A program made the translations under genes and the position numbers. Shown here piece after piece: positions 55,712 through 64,000 of a stretch of DNA of 64,000 bases (positions within the stretch are counted from its first letter, which is position 1; every line of letters begins with the position of its first letter). Source of the DNA: Odontocerum albicorne (taxonomy: Eukaryota > Arthropoda > Insecta > Trichoptera > Odontoceridae); contig OX463854.1 of NCBI GenBank assembly GCA_949825065.1, forward strand, positions 13,429,112 through 13,493,111. Direction: 5' to 3'. Below the pieces are notes generated by a model. The model searched no databases. It was not told where the DNA came from and saw only the letters and a program-made list of their open reading frames with translations.

Positions 55712-58700
55712 TTACCTTGTGACCACACACTTGACAAATCGGGGCGCTAATTTGTTGCTGAAGTATCGCCCAGCGTTTGATTGGCTAAAAGACCGCCTCC
55801 ATACCACCTGTCCAACTGACAGTGGTCTAGACCTCCGGCGTAAATTATAGCGCGCAGCGCTCTGCTTAAAGCCGGCCAAGAGTTTGTTAGTAACGCTCTC
55901 ATAAAGCTGTTCCATATTTTTGAGCCCCTCCGCATAGTGTGAGGTTGGATCCTCTTCTTTTCCAGAGGAGGCCGTCCTCTGGCCGTGAAACGACCCATGG
56001 GGAACAGGGTGGAACCCATGGAATAAAAAAAAGGGTGAGTACCCGGTGGCTGTACTCACGGTATTATTCAAGCACGAGCAGATTTTTCCTAAATGCTCGC
56101 ACCACTCCCGTTGGTTATCCTGAACCATTAATGATAAACATGTTAAAATCGAGGAATTGTATCTCTCACTAGTGTTATTCTGAGGGTGATAGTAGGCGTT
56201 ATAAAAGAGGTCAGTGATCCCATAAGACTCCAAGAATCCTTTGAACTCTGCTGAAATAAATTGCCGTCCATTATCCATAACTATGGTACGAGGCACGGAG
56301 CACGGCAAAAATATCTGACCCTCCAAGCATTTAATGATTGCCTTGGATGTAGCTACTCTCAGCGGGAAAGCCCAAACAAACTTGCTAAAATTATCAACCA
56401 CCGTCAAAATATACGAATTTCGTTTTAGAGATAATGGAAGAGGACCAACCAGATCCATGCTCAACGACTGCATGGGTCTGGATGCACGCTTTGGCACGGA
56501 CATAAGTCCTAAGGGCTTCTGAGTATTATGCTTATAAGCTTTACAGGTATCACAACGCGATATGTATTGCGTAACGGCATCCATTAATTTGGGAGCATAA
56601 TACGTGCGTAACAGAATTTCTACAGTTTTTCGTACACCCGGATGGCAAAAACTGTTGTGAGTATCCCTAATAAGGTCTCCCAACGCGTCACTAGGTACAA
56701 CGACCTTCCAATCCCGTCCGCCTAAGTTTTGAACAGGGTCGCGAGCGGATTTGCACAACCGAAATAGGCGATCCTTATCCACTACGAAGTTGGGCATTGA
56801 GCCTGGATCGTCCGTGCATGCCTGAAGTGTACGCAGGTACCACTCATCGGTTACATTCTGGAAGGGTGCGGGGAAGGTTAAGGCGGCAACCTCTATTCTA
56901 CTAAGGGCATCAGCCAAGTTATTTTCGCAGCCCTTTTTATACACAAAAACGTAATCGTATTGAGACAGGCGACAGGCCCACCGGGCGAGTCTGCCACTAG
57001 GAGAAGACAGATGATCCAAATACTTAAGGCAATCATGGTCACTCTGAATTGTGAAACGTGTGCCATCCAAATAGCTACGAAAGTGGTGCACTGAGTCTAC
57101 GATTGCTAAAAGTTCGCGTTCCGTAGTACTATATAATCTTTCCGCCGGAGAAAGTTTGCGTGAAAAATACGCGATTGCATGCTCGCCACCATCTGGCCTG
57201 TTCTGAGAAAGAAAACTACCAATGCTCACACCACTTGCATCACACGTGAGCAGATAAGGAATAGAGTAATCTGGAGGTTTCAGAACTGGAGATGACGTCA
57301 TGGCTCCTTTGAGAAGAATAAAGGACTCCTCCGCGGAGGAATCCCACTGAAACTTTGAACCACGGAACTTAACGCTGGTCAGTTTGCAGAGAGGAGAAGC
57401 GATTTTTGAAAAATCTCTTATGAACCTACGATAGTAAGAGCATAATCCAAGGAAACTCTTAACTTCCTTGACACTTCGTGGTCTAGGAAATTCCTGCATA
57501 ATTCGGATCTTTTCGGGATCCGTACGGAGTCCCTCGCGATCCACGACATGACCGAGATACTTTAAACTTGCTTTACAAAATTCCGACTTGGATAATTTGA
57601 TGGTAAGGTTGGCCTCCTTTAATCGCTCCAGAACAATACTCAGCGTTGCCAAATGAGATTCGAAATCGGGACTACATATGAGAATATCATCTAGATAGCA
57701 GAAGACATGGTCACCCTGATCGGTGAACAATTGTTCCATCATTCGTTGCATCTCAGCAGGAATGTTTTTTAAGCCAAACGGGGTGACCACAAACTGATAT
57801 TGTCCCCGGCCCTCTACGAAGAATGCCGTCTTGCATTTAGACTCGTTGCTTAATGGCATTTGCCAAAACCCATGGCTCAGATCTAAAGCAGTGAGGTAGC
57901 GCGTATCTCGAAGATTATCGAGAATTCGGTTGATGTTAGGTAACCGATAACAGTCCGACTGCGTTACAGAATTTAATTTGCGGGGGTCCAATACAAATCG
58001 AGCGGAACCATCCTTTTTCGGAACAATAAAGGCATTATTAAGCCATGAACTCCTAGAGGGTTCAACTACTCCTAACCTGATCATTTCATCTAGCTCCTTA
58101 ATCATCTGCTGACGACGCACATGAGACAAAGGGTACGTTTTTTGTTTCACCGGCGGGTGCGTACCGGTTTCAATAACATGATTAACTAAAGTGGTACGAC
58201 CCAAACCTATTCTTTCAAAAGCGATGCTCTCAAACTGGTTGACCATCAGGAGCAATTGCTGCGCCTGTCGAGGGGATAGGTCTCCGGCGGAGGTTAAACA
58301 CGAAGGCCTCTGAGGTCCGGAGGCAACTGCCGATAAGGAAGACGACCCCGACTCGTTTAAGAACCTACTCGAATGAGGAAACAATTTCGGTGTAAGCCCG
58401 GAACGCTTCAAAAAGGGAATGCCGAGCACCAAGCAAGTATCTAAAGAAGGAACTACCTGGAATTCCACCAACACAGTTTGGTGATCATAATGTAAGGGCA
58501 ACTGGATCGTACCCAGCACCCGATGTCCCTGACTATCAGCCGTGTGAACGACTCCCTCAGTAGTTCGCATAATAAACCGTAAGTCCTTAAAATTTTTATA
58601 CAGATTACCACCTATTACGTTAATTGCTGCACCTGAATCTAGCAACGCCCTAAATGGTGAGCCCTGAATTTCACAATGAAGATAGGGTCTCTCATCCCTA

Positions 58701-58810
58701 GCATTTGAAATTTCTATGGCACCAAGGTTACGGCTATTATTTCTTAATTCTATTGTATTTGACCAACCCCTTAGCTCCGAATTACCTTGACCGGGTTGGT
58801 CCCCTATCTG
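55712..58810 (-). CDS. pol: Pol polyprotein: protease, RT, RNase H, integrase
   Basis: Read in the -1 frame relative to gag; no ATG is needed, and the first codon after the shift is CAG at 58,808-58,810. The order is: retropepsin with L-L-D-S-G-A (about 55 codons in, near 58,635); reverse transcriptase with V-P-K-K-D-G-S, L-D-L-S-H-G-F-W-Q and the catalytic Y-L-D-D; RNase H with T-C-D-A-S, T-E-R-E-L-L-A and Q-S-D-H; integrase with an H-x-H...C-x2-C zinc finger (H-P-G-V-R to C-D-T-C), D-D-E catalytic residues in S-M-D-L-V-G, V-M-D-N-G and N-N-T-S-E-R-Y-N, and the start of a GPY/F module. Together these copy genomic RNA into DNA and insert it. All catalytic residues are present. The frame ends early at 55,712, losing about 30 residues. 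I infer expression as a Gag-Pol fusion. Confidence 0.95.
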   Translation of the reverse strand, partial: QIGDQPGQGNSELRGWSNTIELRNNSRNLGAIEISNARDERPYLHCEIQGSPFRALLDSGAAINVIGGNLYKNFKDLRFIMRTTEGVVHTADSQGHRVLGTIQLPLHYDHQTVLVEFQVVPSLDTCLVLGIPFLKRSGLTPKLFPHSSRFLNESGSSSLSAVASGPQRPSCLTSAGDLSPRQAQQLLLMVNQFESIAFERIGLGRTTLVNHVIETGTHPPVKQKTYPLSHVRRQQMIKELDEMIRLGVVEPSRSSWLNNAFIVPKKDGSARFVLDPRKLNSVTQSDCYRLPNINRILDNLRDTRYLTALDLSHGFWQMPLSNESKCKTAFFVEGRGQYQFVVTPFGLKNIPAEMQRMMEQLFTDQGDHVFCYLDDILICSPDFESHLATLSIVLERLKEANLTIKLSKSEFCKASLKYLGHVVDREGLRTDPEKIRIMQEFPRPRSVKEVKSFLGLCSYYRRFIRDFSKIASPLCKLTSVKFRGSKFQWDSSAEESFILLKGAMTSSPVLKPPDYSIPYLLTCDASGVSIGSFLSQNRPDGGEHAIAYFSRKLSPAERLYSTTERELLAIVDSVHHFRSYLDGTRFTIQSDHDCLKYLDHLSSPSGRLARWACRLSQYDYVFVYKKGCENNLADALSRIEVAALTFPAPFQNVTDEWYLRTLQACTDDPGSMPNFVVDKDRLFRLCKSARDPVQNLGGRDWKVVVPSDALGDLIRDTHNSFCHPGVRKTVEILLRTYYAPKLMDAVTQYISRCDTCKAYKHNTQKPLGLMSVPKRASRPMQSLSMDLVGPLPLSLKRNSYILTVVDNFSKFVWAFPLRVATSKAIIKCLEGQIFLPCSVPRTIVMDNGRQFISAEFKGFLESYGITDLFYNAYYHPQNNTSERYNSSILTCLSLMVQDNQREWCEHLGKICSCLNNTVSTATGYSPFFLFHGFHPVPHGSFHGQRTASSGKEEDPTSHYAEGLKNMEQLYESVTNKLLAGFKQSAARYNLRRRSRPLSVGQVVWRRSFSQSNAGRYFSNKLAPRFVKCVVTR

Positions 58811-58816
58811 TTTTTT
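58804..58816 (-). promoter_or_regulatory. -1 ribosomal frameshift site at the gag/pol junction
   Basis: On the minus strand the gag codons CCA-AAA-AAC-AGA-TAG contain the slippery heptamer A-AAA-AAC (58,810-58,816), two codons before the gag stop. A one-base backward slip puts the ribosome exactly in the pol frame, which is open from here through protease. The match to the X-XXY-YYZ rule is exact. I did not model a downstream pseudoknot. Confidence 0.82.
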
Positions 58817-59922
58817 GGAATTAAGGAGCTCGGCGGCGGACGCGAAGTATCCGTCAGCAAAGTAAAAGGTCTAGAAGTCTCGGCACGACTCCTTACGCGA
58901 TTACTTGGCGACTTATCCGGTTCCTTCTGGATAAGTGGTTTGTGCGGACAGTCGCGGGCAATATGATGCGGAAGATTGCACAAGAAACACCTCAACAAGG
59001 TCGGCCCTCTACCGATAACCTTCTGTGAGACGGATGACACACGTGCCCTTACCCTTGGCTGCATCTGCAGCGGCCGGGGTGATACCTCACCACTCCTGTT
59101 CATTTGTTCGAAAGAGGCACATACTCTTTCCATCTCTCGTACTGACGAAGGCCGCGTACTGACAAGGACTGAGCTAAACCTAACGTGAAGCCCTCTTTTG
59201 AACACCTGTAACAGCTCCACCTCCGTCAAGGCAGAGTCCAGTGTACTGTTTACCTCCAAAATTCGGGAGATATAATCGGTGGAAGATTCTTCGTGACCCT
59301 GCTTGGATGCCCAAATATCCAGCTTTCTATCTATCATAAAACTCTCCGATTCGAACCTCTCCAAAAAATGTGCCTTCAATGTAGCCCATCTCATAGGGTT
59401 CCTATACGTAATCCTGAAAAAGGTCAGGGCTCTGTCGCGCAAAAATTCAGGTAGGACGGGAGAGAGAGAGTCTACATCGAACCTACGTGCGTGTGCTATT
59501 TCCTCGAGCCTAACCAAAAACTGACGTACGCTACCCGAGCCATTAAACGGATCCACTGGCCACGATGAAAAATTGATATTTAATGGAGGTAATTGATTAC
59601 CTCTAGTGCTAGGAGACGGCAACATTCCCAAGTCTCTTGAAGGGCAAGACCCGGTAAATGGCAAGGAAGAGTCCGAACGAGGGGCTGTCGCTCCGGAAAC
59701 CAGTTCCATAGAAAATTCCGGGGCTCCTCGCAAATTAACATGTGCCTTAGACCTTTGAGGCAATATAACCTCTTCTGTAGGAGAGTGAACGAGGCCCCGA
59801 TTGTAGCTCCATGCTTGCCGACGCAACCTGGGGAGTTTGTTACCCGGAGTGATTCCCCTTTCCATCAATTCCCCAATCAATCTCTCCTTAGTTGCACTCG
59901 TAATATTGTCAATAGGACTCAT
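58804..59922 (-). CDS. gag: Gag polyprotein with CCHC zinc knuckle
   Basis: 372 codons from the first ATG (59,920-59,922, M-S-P-I-D-N). The central part, with W-x-x-D-P-F-N-G-S-G-S-V-R-Q-F and R-D-R-A-L-T-F-F, resembles the retrotransposon Gag capsid domain. Near the C-terminus lies one nucleocapsid knuckle, C-F-L-C-N-L-P-H-H-I-A-R-D-C, which binds RNA. The frame stays open upstream of this ATG to an in-frame TGA at 60,022-60,024, and the extra residues look coding (W-P-R-V-L-G-I-S-N-L), so the true start is probably further upstream. Gag forms the virus-like particle and packages the RNA. It ends at TAG (58,804), just after the frameshift site. Confidence 0.9.
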   Translation of the reverse strand: MSPIDNITSATKERLIGELMERGITPGNKLPRLRRQAWSYNRGLVHSPTEEVILPQRSKAHVNLRGAPEFSMELVSGATAPRSDSSLPFTGSCPSRDLGMLPSPSTRGNQLPPLNINFSSWPVDPFNGSGSVRQFLVRLEEIAHARRFDVDSLSPVLPEFLRDRALTFFRITYRNPMRWATLKAHFLERFESESFMIDRKLDIWASKQGHEESSTDYISRILEVNSTLDSALTEVELLQVFKRGLHVRFSSVLVSTRPSSVREMERVCASFEQMNRSGEVSPRPLQMQPRVRARVSSVSQKVIGRGPTLLRCFLCNLPHHIARDCPHKPLIQKEPDKSPSNRVRSRAETSRPFTLLTDTSRPPPSSLIPKNR

Positions 59923-60056
59923 TGTGGACTTATCCTCAGCTAGCAAGGTGAGAGTTCTATCTGAAAGATTAGAAATCCCCAAGACTCTAGGCCACGCTGT
60001 TATTAATACGCGTTCCCAATCTCAGGAATAGCCTTCACCAGAAATTCCAATCGCAT
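59923..60056 (-). pseudogene. probable original gag N-terminus, frameshifted
   Basis: An ATG at 60,054-60,056 opens a 17-codon frame ending at TAA. The gag frame upstream of 59,922 is open back to TGA at 60,022-60,024. The two frames overlap, and a single missing base around 60,022-60,026 would explain the switch. I infer that gag originally began at 60,056 and that this copy carries a one-base deletion. Confidence 0.5.
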
Positions 60057-60779
60057 GTAATCGAAGAAAACAACTCTACCTTAAAGGCCTAAAATAGAAT
60101 AATTCAATAAGTTCGATCACCCGGCCACGCTATTATAACACCGGTCTACTACTAATCTCGCCGACCAGATGTACGACAGCAAGTATTCGTCAAACTTAAT
60201 TAGCGAAACAGCCGGACGGCTCTGAACGAATAATGTTATAGTTGGCAATCTTAGTGCTCTAAATATTCTATTTTTTGTTGATGATTTAAAAATCTTCAAA
60301 GCGATCCAAACTCCGGAATACGCCACTAACTCTATCCAACCGGAAAGAAAACGTAACGAATTATTCCTTGCCAATGCAACAAGGAACTTCTATCAGCTGC
60401 TAAACACCCGGCCAATCACAAGAAACTATGGCGTTCCACTAGCTCTGCCTACCCGATTACCGGCCAAATTCGAGATTATACTCCTCGTAAAACTACGCTC
60501 AACTCGATTTTTTCTAATTTTAGAAAATAACTACCTACACTCGCACAGCTTTTATCAGCCGCACGTTATTAGTTGGTTATTATATTTTATTTAATTAATA
60601 AATAAAATCCTCAACTCATACACAAAATGACCGCCAAACAAAACGGTACTCGAATCAATTTCCGCCCGACCGACTTGACTGAAGTACAAAGCCTATGCTT
60701 TGTTGTTTTAACGGTCCTGAATTGCTTTCGATTCTTTACCGAGTTATACGCAGTTAATCAAAATAATATAACAAAATTA
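60057..60779 (-). other. 5' leader of the LTR element
   Basis: Non-coding region between the 5' LTR and gag. No long frame in the element's orientation. Packaging signals are expected here but cannot be recognised by eye. Confidence 0.5.
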
Positions 60780-61095
60780 TACACCGTATACAATACAACA
60801 ATGCACAAAATTTCGAATAAAAACAGGAAGAAAAGAAAGAAGTAAACATAAAATTCAAATACACAGTACACAACAAAGCAATGCACAAGATATTCAAATC
60901 AAAAAAAGAAAAAAAAAACATAAAACTCAAATACACAGTATACAATAAAGCAATGCACAAGATATTCAAATCGAAAAATGAAAAAAGAAGAAAAAAAACA
61001 TAAAATTCCAATACACAGTACACAACACAGCAATGCACAAATTATTCTAGTACCAAAAGAAGAAAGAAAGGAAAAAAACATAAAAATACAAATTA
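60780..61095 (-). repeat. leader tandem repeat, four units of 72-80 bp
   Basis: The plus-strand anchor GTATACAATACAACAATGCAC and its variants occur at about 60,787, 60,866, 60,938 and 61,018. Each is followed by an A-rich AAAGAAAAAA block and AACATAAAATTCAAATACAC. Confidence 0.88.
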
Positions 61096-61131
61096 TACCG
61101 TCCAAGCCCGACGACGAACCTCTAGGCCCCG

Positions 61132-61149
61132 CGTTGAAAGGCGGCCAGT
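61132..61149 (-). other. candidate primer binding site
   Basis: Directly inside the 5' LTR the minus strand reads ACTGGCCGCCTTTCAACG. TGG two bases from the LTR end is the usual start of a site complementary to a tRNA 3' CCA. I could not match the remainder to a specific tRNA. Confidence 0.45.
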
Positions 61150-62578
61150 TTCAGACTTTTTCCCTTTAATTAATTAAGTTGGATTACTAAAAGCCTGGAT
61201 GTTACAATGTATGACTCTTACTCCGGTAGCTCAGTATAGGTAAAACAAGGCTCAATAAGATCTCAAGATGTCGTGGGAAGAGGTAGGCATTCGTCAGTGC
61301 TTGGGTAGGTATAAATACATAATGAAACACATATTTGCTGTTAATTGGTTATATATTTAATCCTGACGAGCTGATACTCCGTCAGGAAAATCAAATGGGC
61401 AGATTTCTCTCTGCTACTCCGCTAACCTTTCAGATGGACAGGCAGTCGAAGTAATTTATTATCACACAACAGTCCGTTGCGGAAATGTGTCAATTCTCAA
61501 AGATTAGATCTGGCCAATCTCTAGAATACTCAAATATCACCATAAAATGACAAGCAAAAGAGGATAAATAAGGTTGATCTTACTCCAATACAGGACAAAA
61601 TGTATTATCCCAGATCCGCTTCAAGTGTATGACCAGGTCGACTCGTATATGGCCCTCTGACCTTATACTGTTACTACAGGGCCGCTGATGTGAAGAAATT
61701 CCCTCAGTGGTTGGCGACCGCCAATTCGTGCCGTAATACACCCACACGACTCAGTTCCTCGGGAATTTACCGGACAAATTGTATCAAATAAGAATGAACA
61801 ATCAAATGTGAGAAAAGCTTGTTCAAGTTCGCGAACAGCGTCAAGACGAGAATGATGTTGACTTGATAACTTCGTGGCGAGAATGAGATCGGAAGATCGC
61901 GGTCCCTTAATTTAAGGGATCTCAGCCTAGCGCCGCCATTTTGGAACTCTATAGAAAGTCCCTCGCGACCGTTAAAAAAATCATAAATCTTTTCGTTATT
62001 TTGCCAATGAATAGTCTATTTAAACTTTCACAGCGTAATTAAGTCGAGAATCCTTTTTGTATAACATCCGGTGAAACTTATTGTTTAAGAGACAATACTG
62101 GACCCTTCTTTTTTTAATGTATCTCGAGTGAATTGTTATTTTCAGCCGTTGTTTTCAATATTTAACTATGTCCGTAATAAATTAAGCGCGACGTATTTCT
62201 TTAGAAAGGAGAAGAGAAATTTTTTGACCCCTTTTTTTCTCTCTCGCATGACAATCGCGGTCATAAAAGCGCCTTCGCCCTCGAAATATATCTTGCGCAA
62301 AGTTTTATTTTCTTTTCTTAGTAACAATAGTTATCTGTGACTGCAATAAAACAGATCGCAGACGGAACACTAATTACCGATCCTCATAAAGTGTCGTGTA
62401 TTTCTATACAAATGGGAAGACAAGCCAGCCACTCGAGGCAGTTAAGTTTGAAACAATAGGAAGCAATCCTTCTCGAAAATGACGCAAGATCTCCCTTTGA
62501 CTGCTCTGGTTCACTATTTTTAATGGTTATTTTTTAACTACAATAAACTAATTGGTCGGCCGTACCCAAGTCCTGACA
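61150..62578 (-). repeat. 5' LTR
   Basis: 1,429 bp, collinear with 51,981-53,409 with no difference found by reading both. It should contain the promoter and polyadenylation signals, which I did not pinpoint. Confidence 0.96.
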
Positions 62579-62583
62579 ATATT
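62579..62583. repeat. target site duplication (right)
   Basis: ATATT, identical to 51,976-51,980. Confidence 0.85.
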
Positions 62584-63234
62584 TATAGTAAAATGGTGTT
62601 TTATAGCCAAACTAACTTAAGTTTCCGAATCAACAAAAATGTATTAGTATTATAATAACTGTTATAAAACTTATTTTGTAATTCCACTAAAAATAATTAA
62701 TTATACTCGTAACACTCAGGCACTGACAAACACAGTGATTAGTTCTGCTCTGTTAGAATGTTTAAAGAAAAATGTGATTTATAAGATTTTAGGCTCTTTT
62801 GGTATTCCTAAAGCTGTGCACAATATCCCGTTATATGTACAGTTTATTTTTTTATTAATTTTAGTCGATAATAGTGACTTTTGTCATTTAAATATGCTTA
62901 TTTTGTTATTGAAACAGTTATATTATTGTTGCCTTGTCTTTAATGAAATTATAATTTTTATTTTGCGTGAATATTTGTTTTGTGTAATATTTAAATTAAA
63001 TCGATTTTGATTGTTTTAAAATATCTGTAAACCAGATAGTTCAATTAATTATTAAAAAAAACTATAAATCATAGTGTCATTAATGCTAACTTTTTTTATG
63101 CCTCGAAATGTTAGAGTTGGATGAAGTGCACAGTTTTAAGAAACACTTGACGACAACTCTTTTTTTTAATTCTTATCATAATTTTTGGTTACAATAAATA
63201 TGAACAATACATACATTTATGATTGAATGTGATC
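62584..63234. other. background, nothing recognised
   Basis: AT-rich; one 91-codon plus frame at 62,735-63,010 is hydrophobic and without motif. TACTCGTA is at 62,704. Confidence 0.45.
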
Positions 63235-63550
63235 ACTACTCTACAGTCCACGTTATGCTCAATGTGTTATTGTCACATATCGGAAGATCTACAAAGGTTA
63301 TTTTTGTAGTTCATCTTCCCTTGGTAGGTTTTTTGCGGTTTTCATACCAAATATGTTTTCGAAATATACATGCAGTTCCTAATCTAATGCCCGCAGCCAC
63401 CAGCTTCCTATATTTACACTCAGTTTGTTTTATTTTTTGTATTAAATTTAATCTTAAAAATAGTGGGTTCGAATTCCAAGTTACAGCGCCTTTCAACACA
63501 CAGGAGAGTCTGCTCTCTAAACGGCGCTTTTATAAATTATCCTTATTATT
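63235..63550 (+). repeat. SINE family 3 (copy b)
   Basis: TCATACCAAATATGTTTTCG, TAATGCCCGCAGCCACCAGC, TTACACTCAG, GTGGGTTCGAATTCCAAGTT and ATAAATTATCC match 13,850-14,130 in order. GGTTCGAATTCC near 63,467 is a good box B. The open frames on both strands over this block come from the repeat and are not called. Confidence 0.6.
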
Positions 63551-64000
63551 GATATATTCGTTTTAAGTTTTGAACCCCTTTTCTAAGTTCTTCAACAAAT
63601 AAACTAAATCCTAATTCGTAACCTATGTAACCTTCATATCGTGTAAAGGATAGCTCTTCTTGGCGTCAACATTTTTATTTAATATTTCAACTCTACTGGA
63701 TGTATAAAAAAATAATACTTACGCTTTTTGGAATGAATAACTGTTGTTGAATATTTTTCTTTAAAAGTTTGCTCAACCACGCATCTTTCACACAACACAC
63801 AAATAAGTTAAATAATTTACTCAATAGTATAAACGTTTCTTTGCCTACGTACGATCGCGATAAAGAAGCACGAAACTTAATTCGCGTTGATAAAATCGTA
63901 TCAGTGGAATATACGGAGTTAACTGTGTTAGTATCAATCGGAAGTCCACAAAGTAAAGCAAGAAACATTTTTAAATGTCTTACTCTAAATACTGTTATTG
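63551..64000. other. background to the window end
   Basis: The minus-strand 91-codon frame at 63,693-63,968 has no recognisable motif and may be chance. Confidence 0.4.

Larger units (their letters stand above)
51981..62578 (-). mobile_element. Ty3/gypsy LTR retrotransposon, 10.6 kb
   Basis: Two 1,429-bp LTRs enclose 7,740 bp of internal sequence read on the minus strand: leader with PBS-like site, gag, -1 frameshift site, pol (protease-RT-RNase H-integrase), then 2.2 kb without a credible gene. The domain order with integrase last is diagnostic of Ty3/gypsy (Metaviridae). The element is flanked by ATATT on both sides. By eye the LTRs show no difference at any position, so the insertion is recent. 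There is no env-like frame. The large LTRs recall Osvaldo/Ulysses-type elements, but I cannot place the clade. Confidence 0.95.

Overview
This is a eukaryotic, AT-rich, repeat-dominated window, most likely from an arthropod nuclear genome. I see no convincing host protein-coding gene, no rRNA and no intact tRNA gene. The signs of a eukaryote are tRNA-derived SINEs with pol III boxes, decayed LINEs, a mariner, a piggyBac-like MITE, a full-length Helitron and a Ty3/gypsy LTR retrotransposon. A parasitic copepod such as a sea louse would fit the overall style, but that is only an impression.

Layout. 1-24.5 kb: AT-rich background holding SINE copies (three families), a palindromic MITE (5.95 and 20.9 kb), a dead D,D34D mariner (9.61-10.88 kb), short tandem repeats (6.3, 13.7, 14.2 and 17.9 kb), a 5'-truncated LINE ending in (TAA)n (14.8-16.2 kb) and a TTAA-flanked piggyBac-like MITE (22.69-23.64 kb). 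24,537-33,829: a complete Helitron, from the 5'-TC end to the hairpin and CTAG end, encoding a Rep/helicase protein that is interrupted by one early nonsense codon. Its 2-kb tail is a mosaic of rearranged pieces of the same element. 33.8-41.3 kb: more decayed LINE pieces, a foldback MITE, an internally deleted DDE transposase gene and a possible 0.57-kb inverted-repeat element. 41,366-44,323: a satellite of 34 tandem 87-bp units, open in one frame throughout. 44.5-51.9 kb: LINE remnants, a second copy of the foldback MITE, a 217-bp tandem duplication and a cluster of three SINEs. 51,981-62,578: a minus-strand Ty3/gypsy element of 10.6 kb with two 1,429-bp LTRs that look identical, a target duplication, gag, a -1 frameshift site, pol, and an unusual GC-rich array between pol and the 3' LTR. 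62.6-64 kb: background and one SINE-3 copy.

How the parts work together. The two large elements are the only coherent gene sets. In the Helitron, one protein joins an HUH nuclease with two tyrosines to a PIF1-type helicase for rolling-circle transposition. In the LTR element, Gag (CCHC knuckle) and Pol (protease, RT, RNase H, integrase) are linked by an A-AAA-AAC slippery site. Both look young, yet both carry coding lesions: a nonsense codon in the Helitron, and a probable gag frameshift plus a late pol nonsense codon in the LTR element. A dispersed octamer, TACTCGTA/TACGAGTA, is over-represented in the background and absent from both large insertions.
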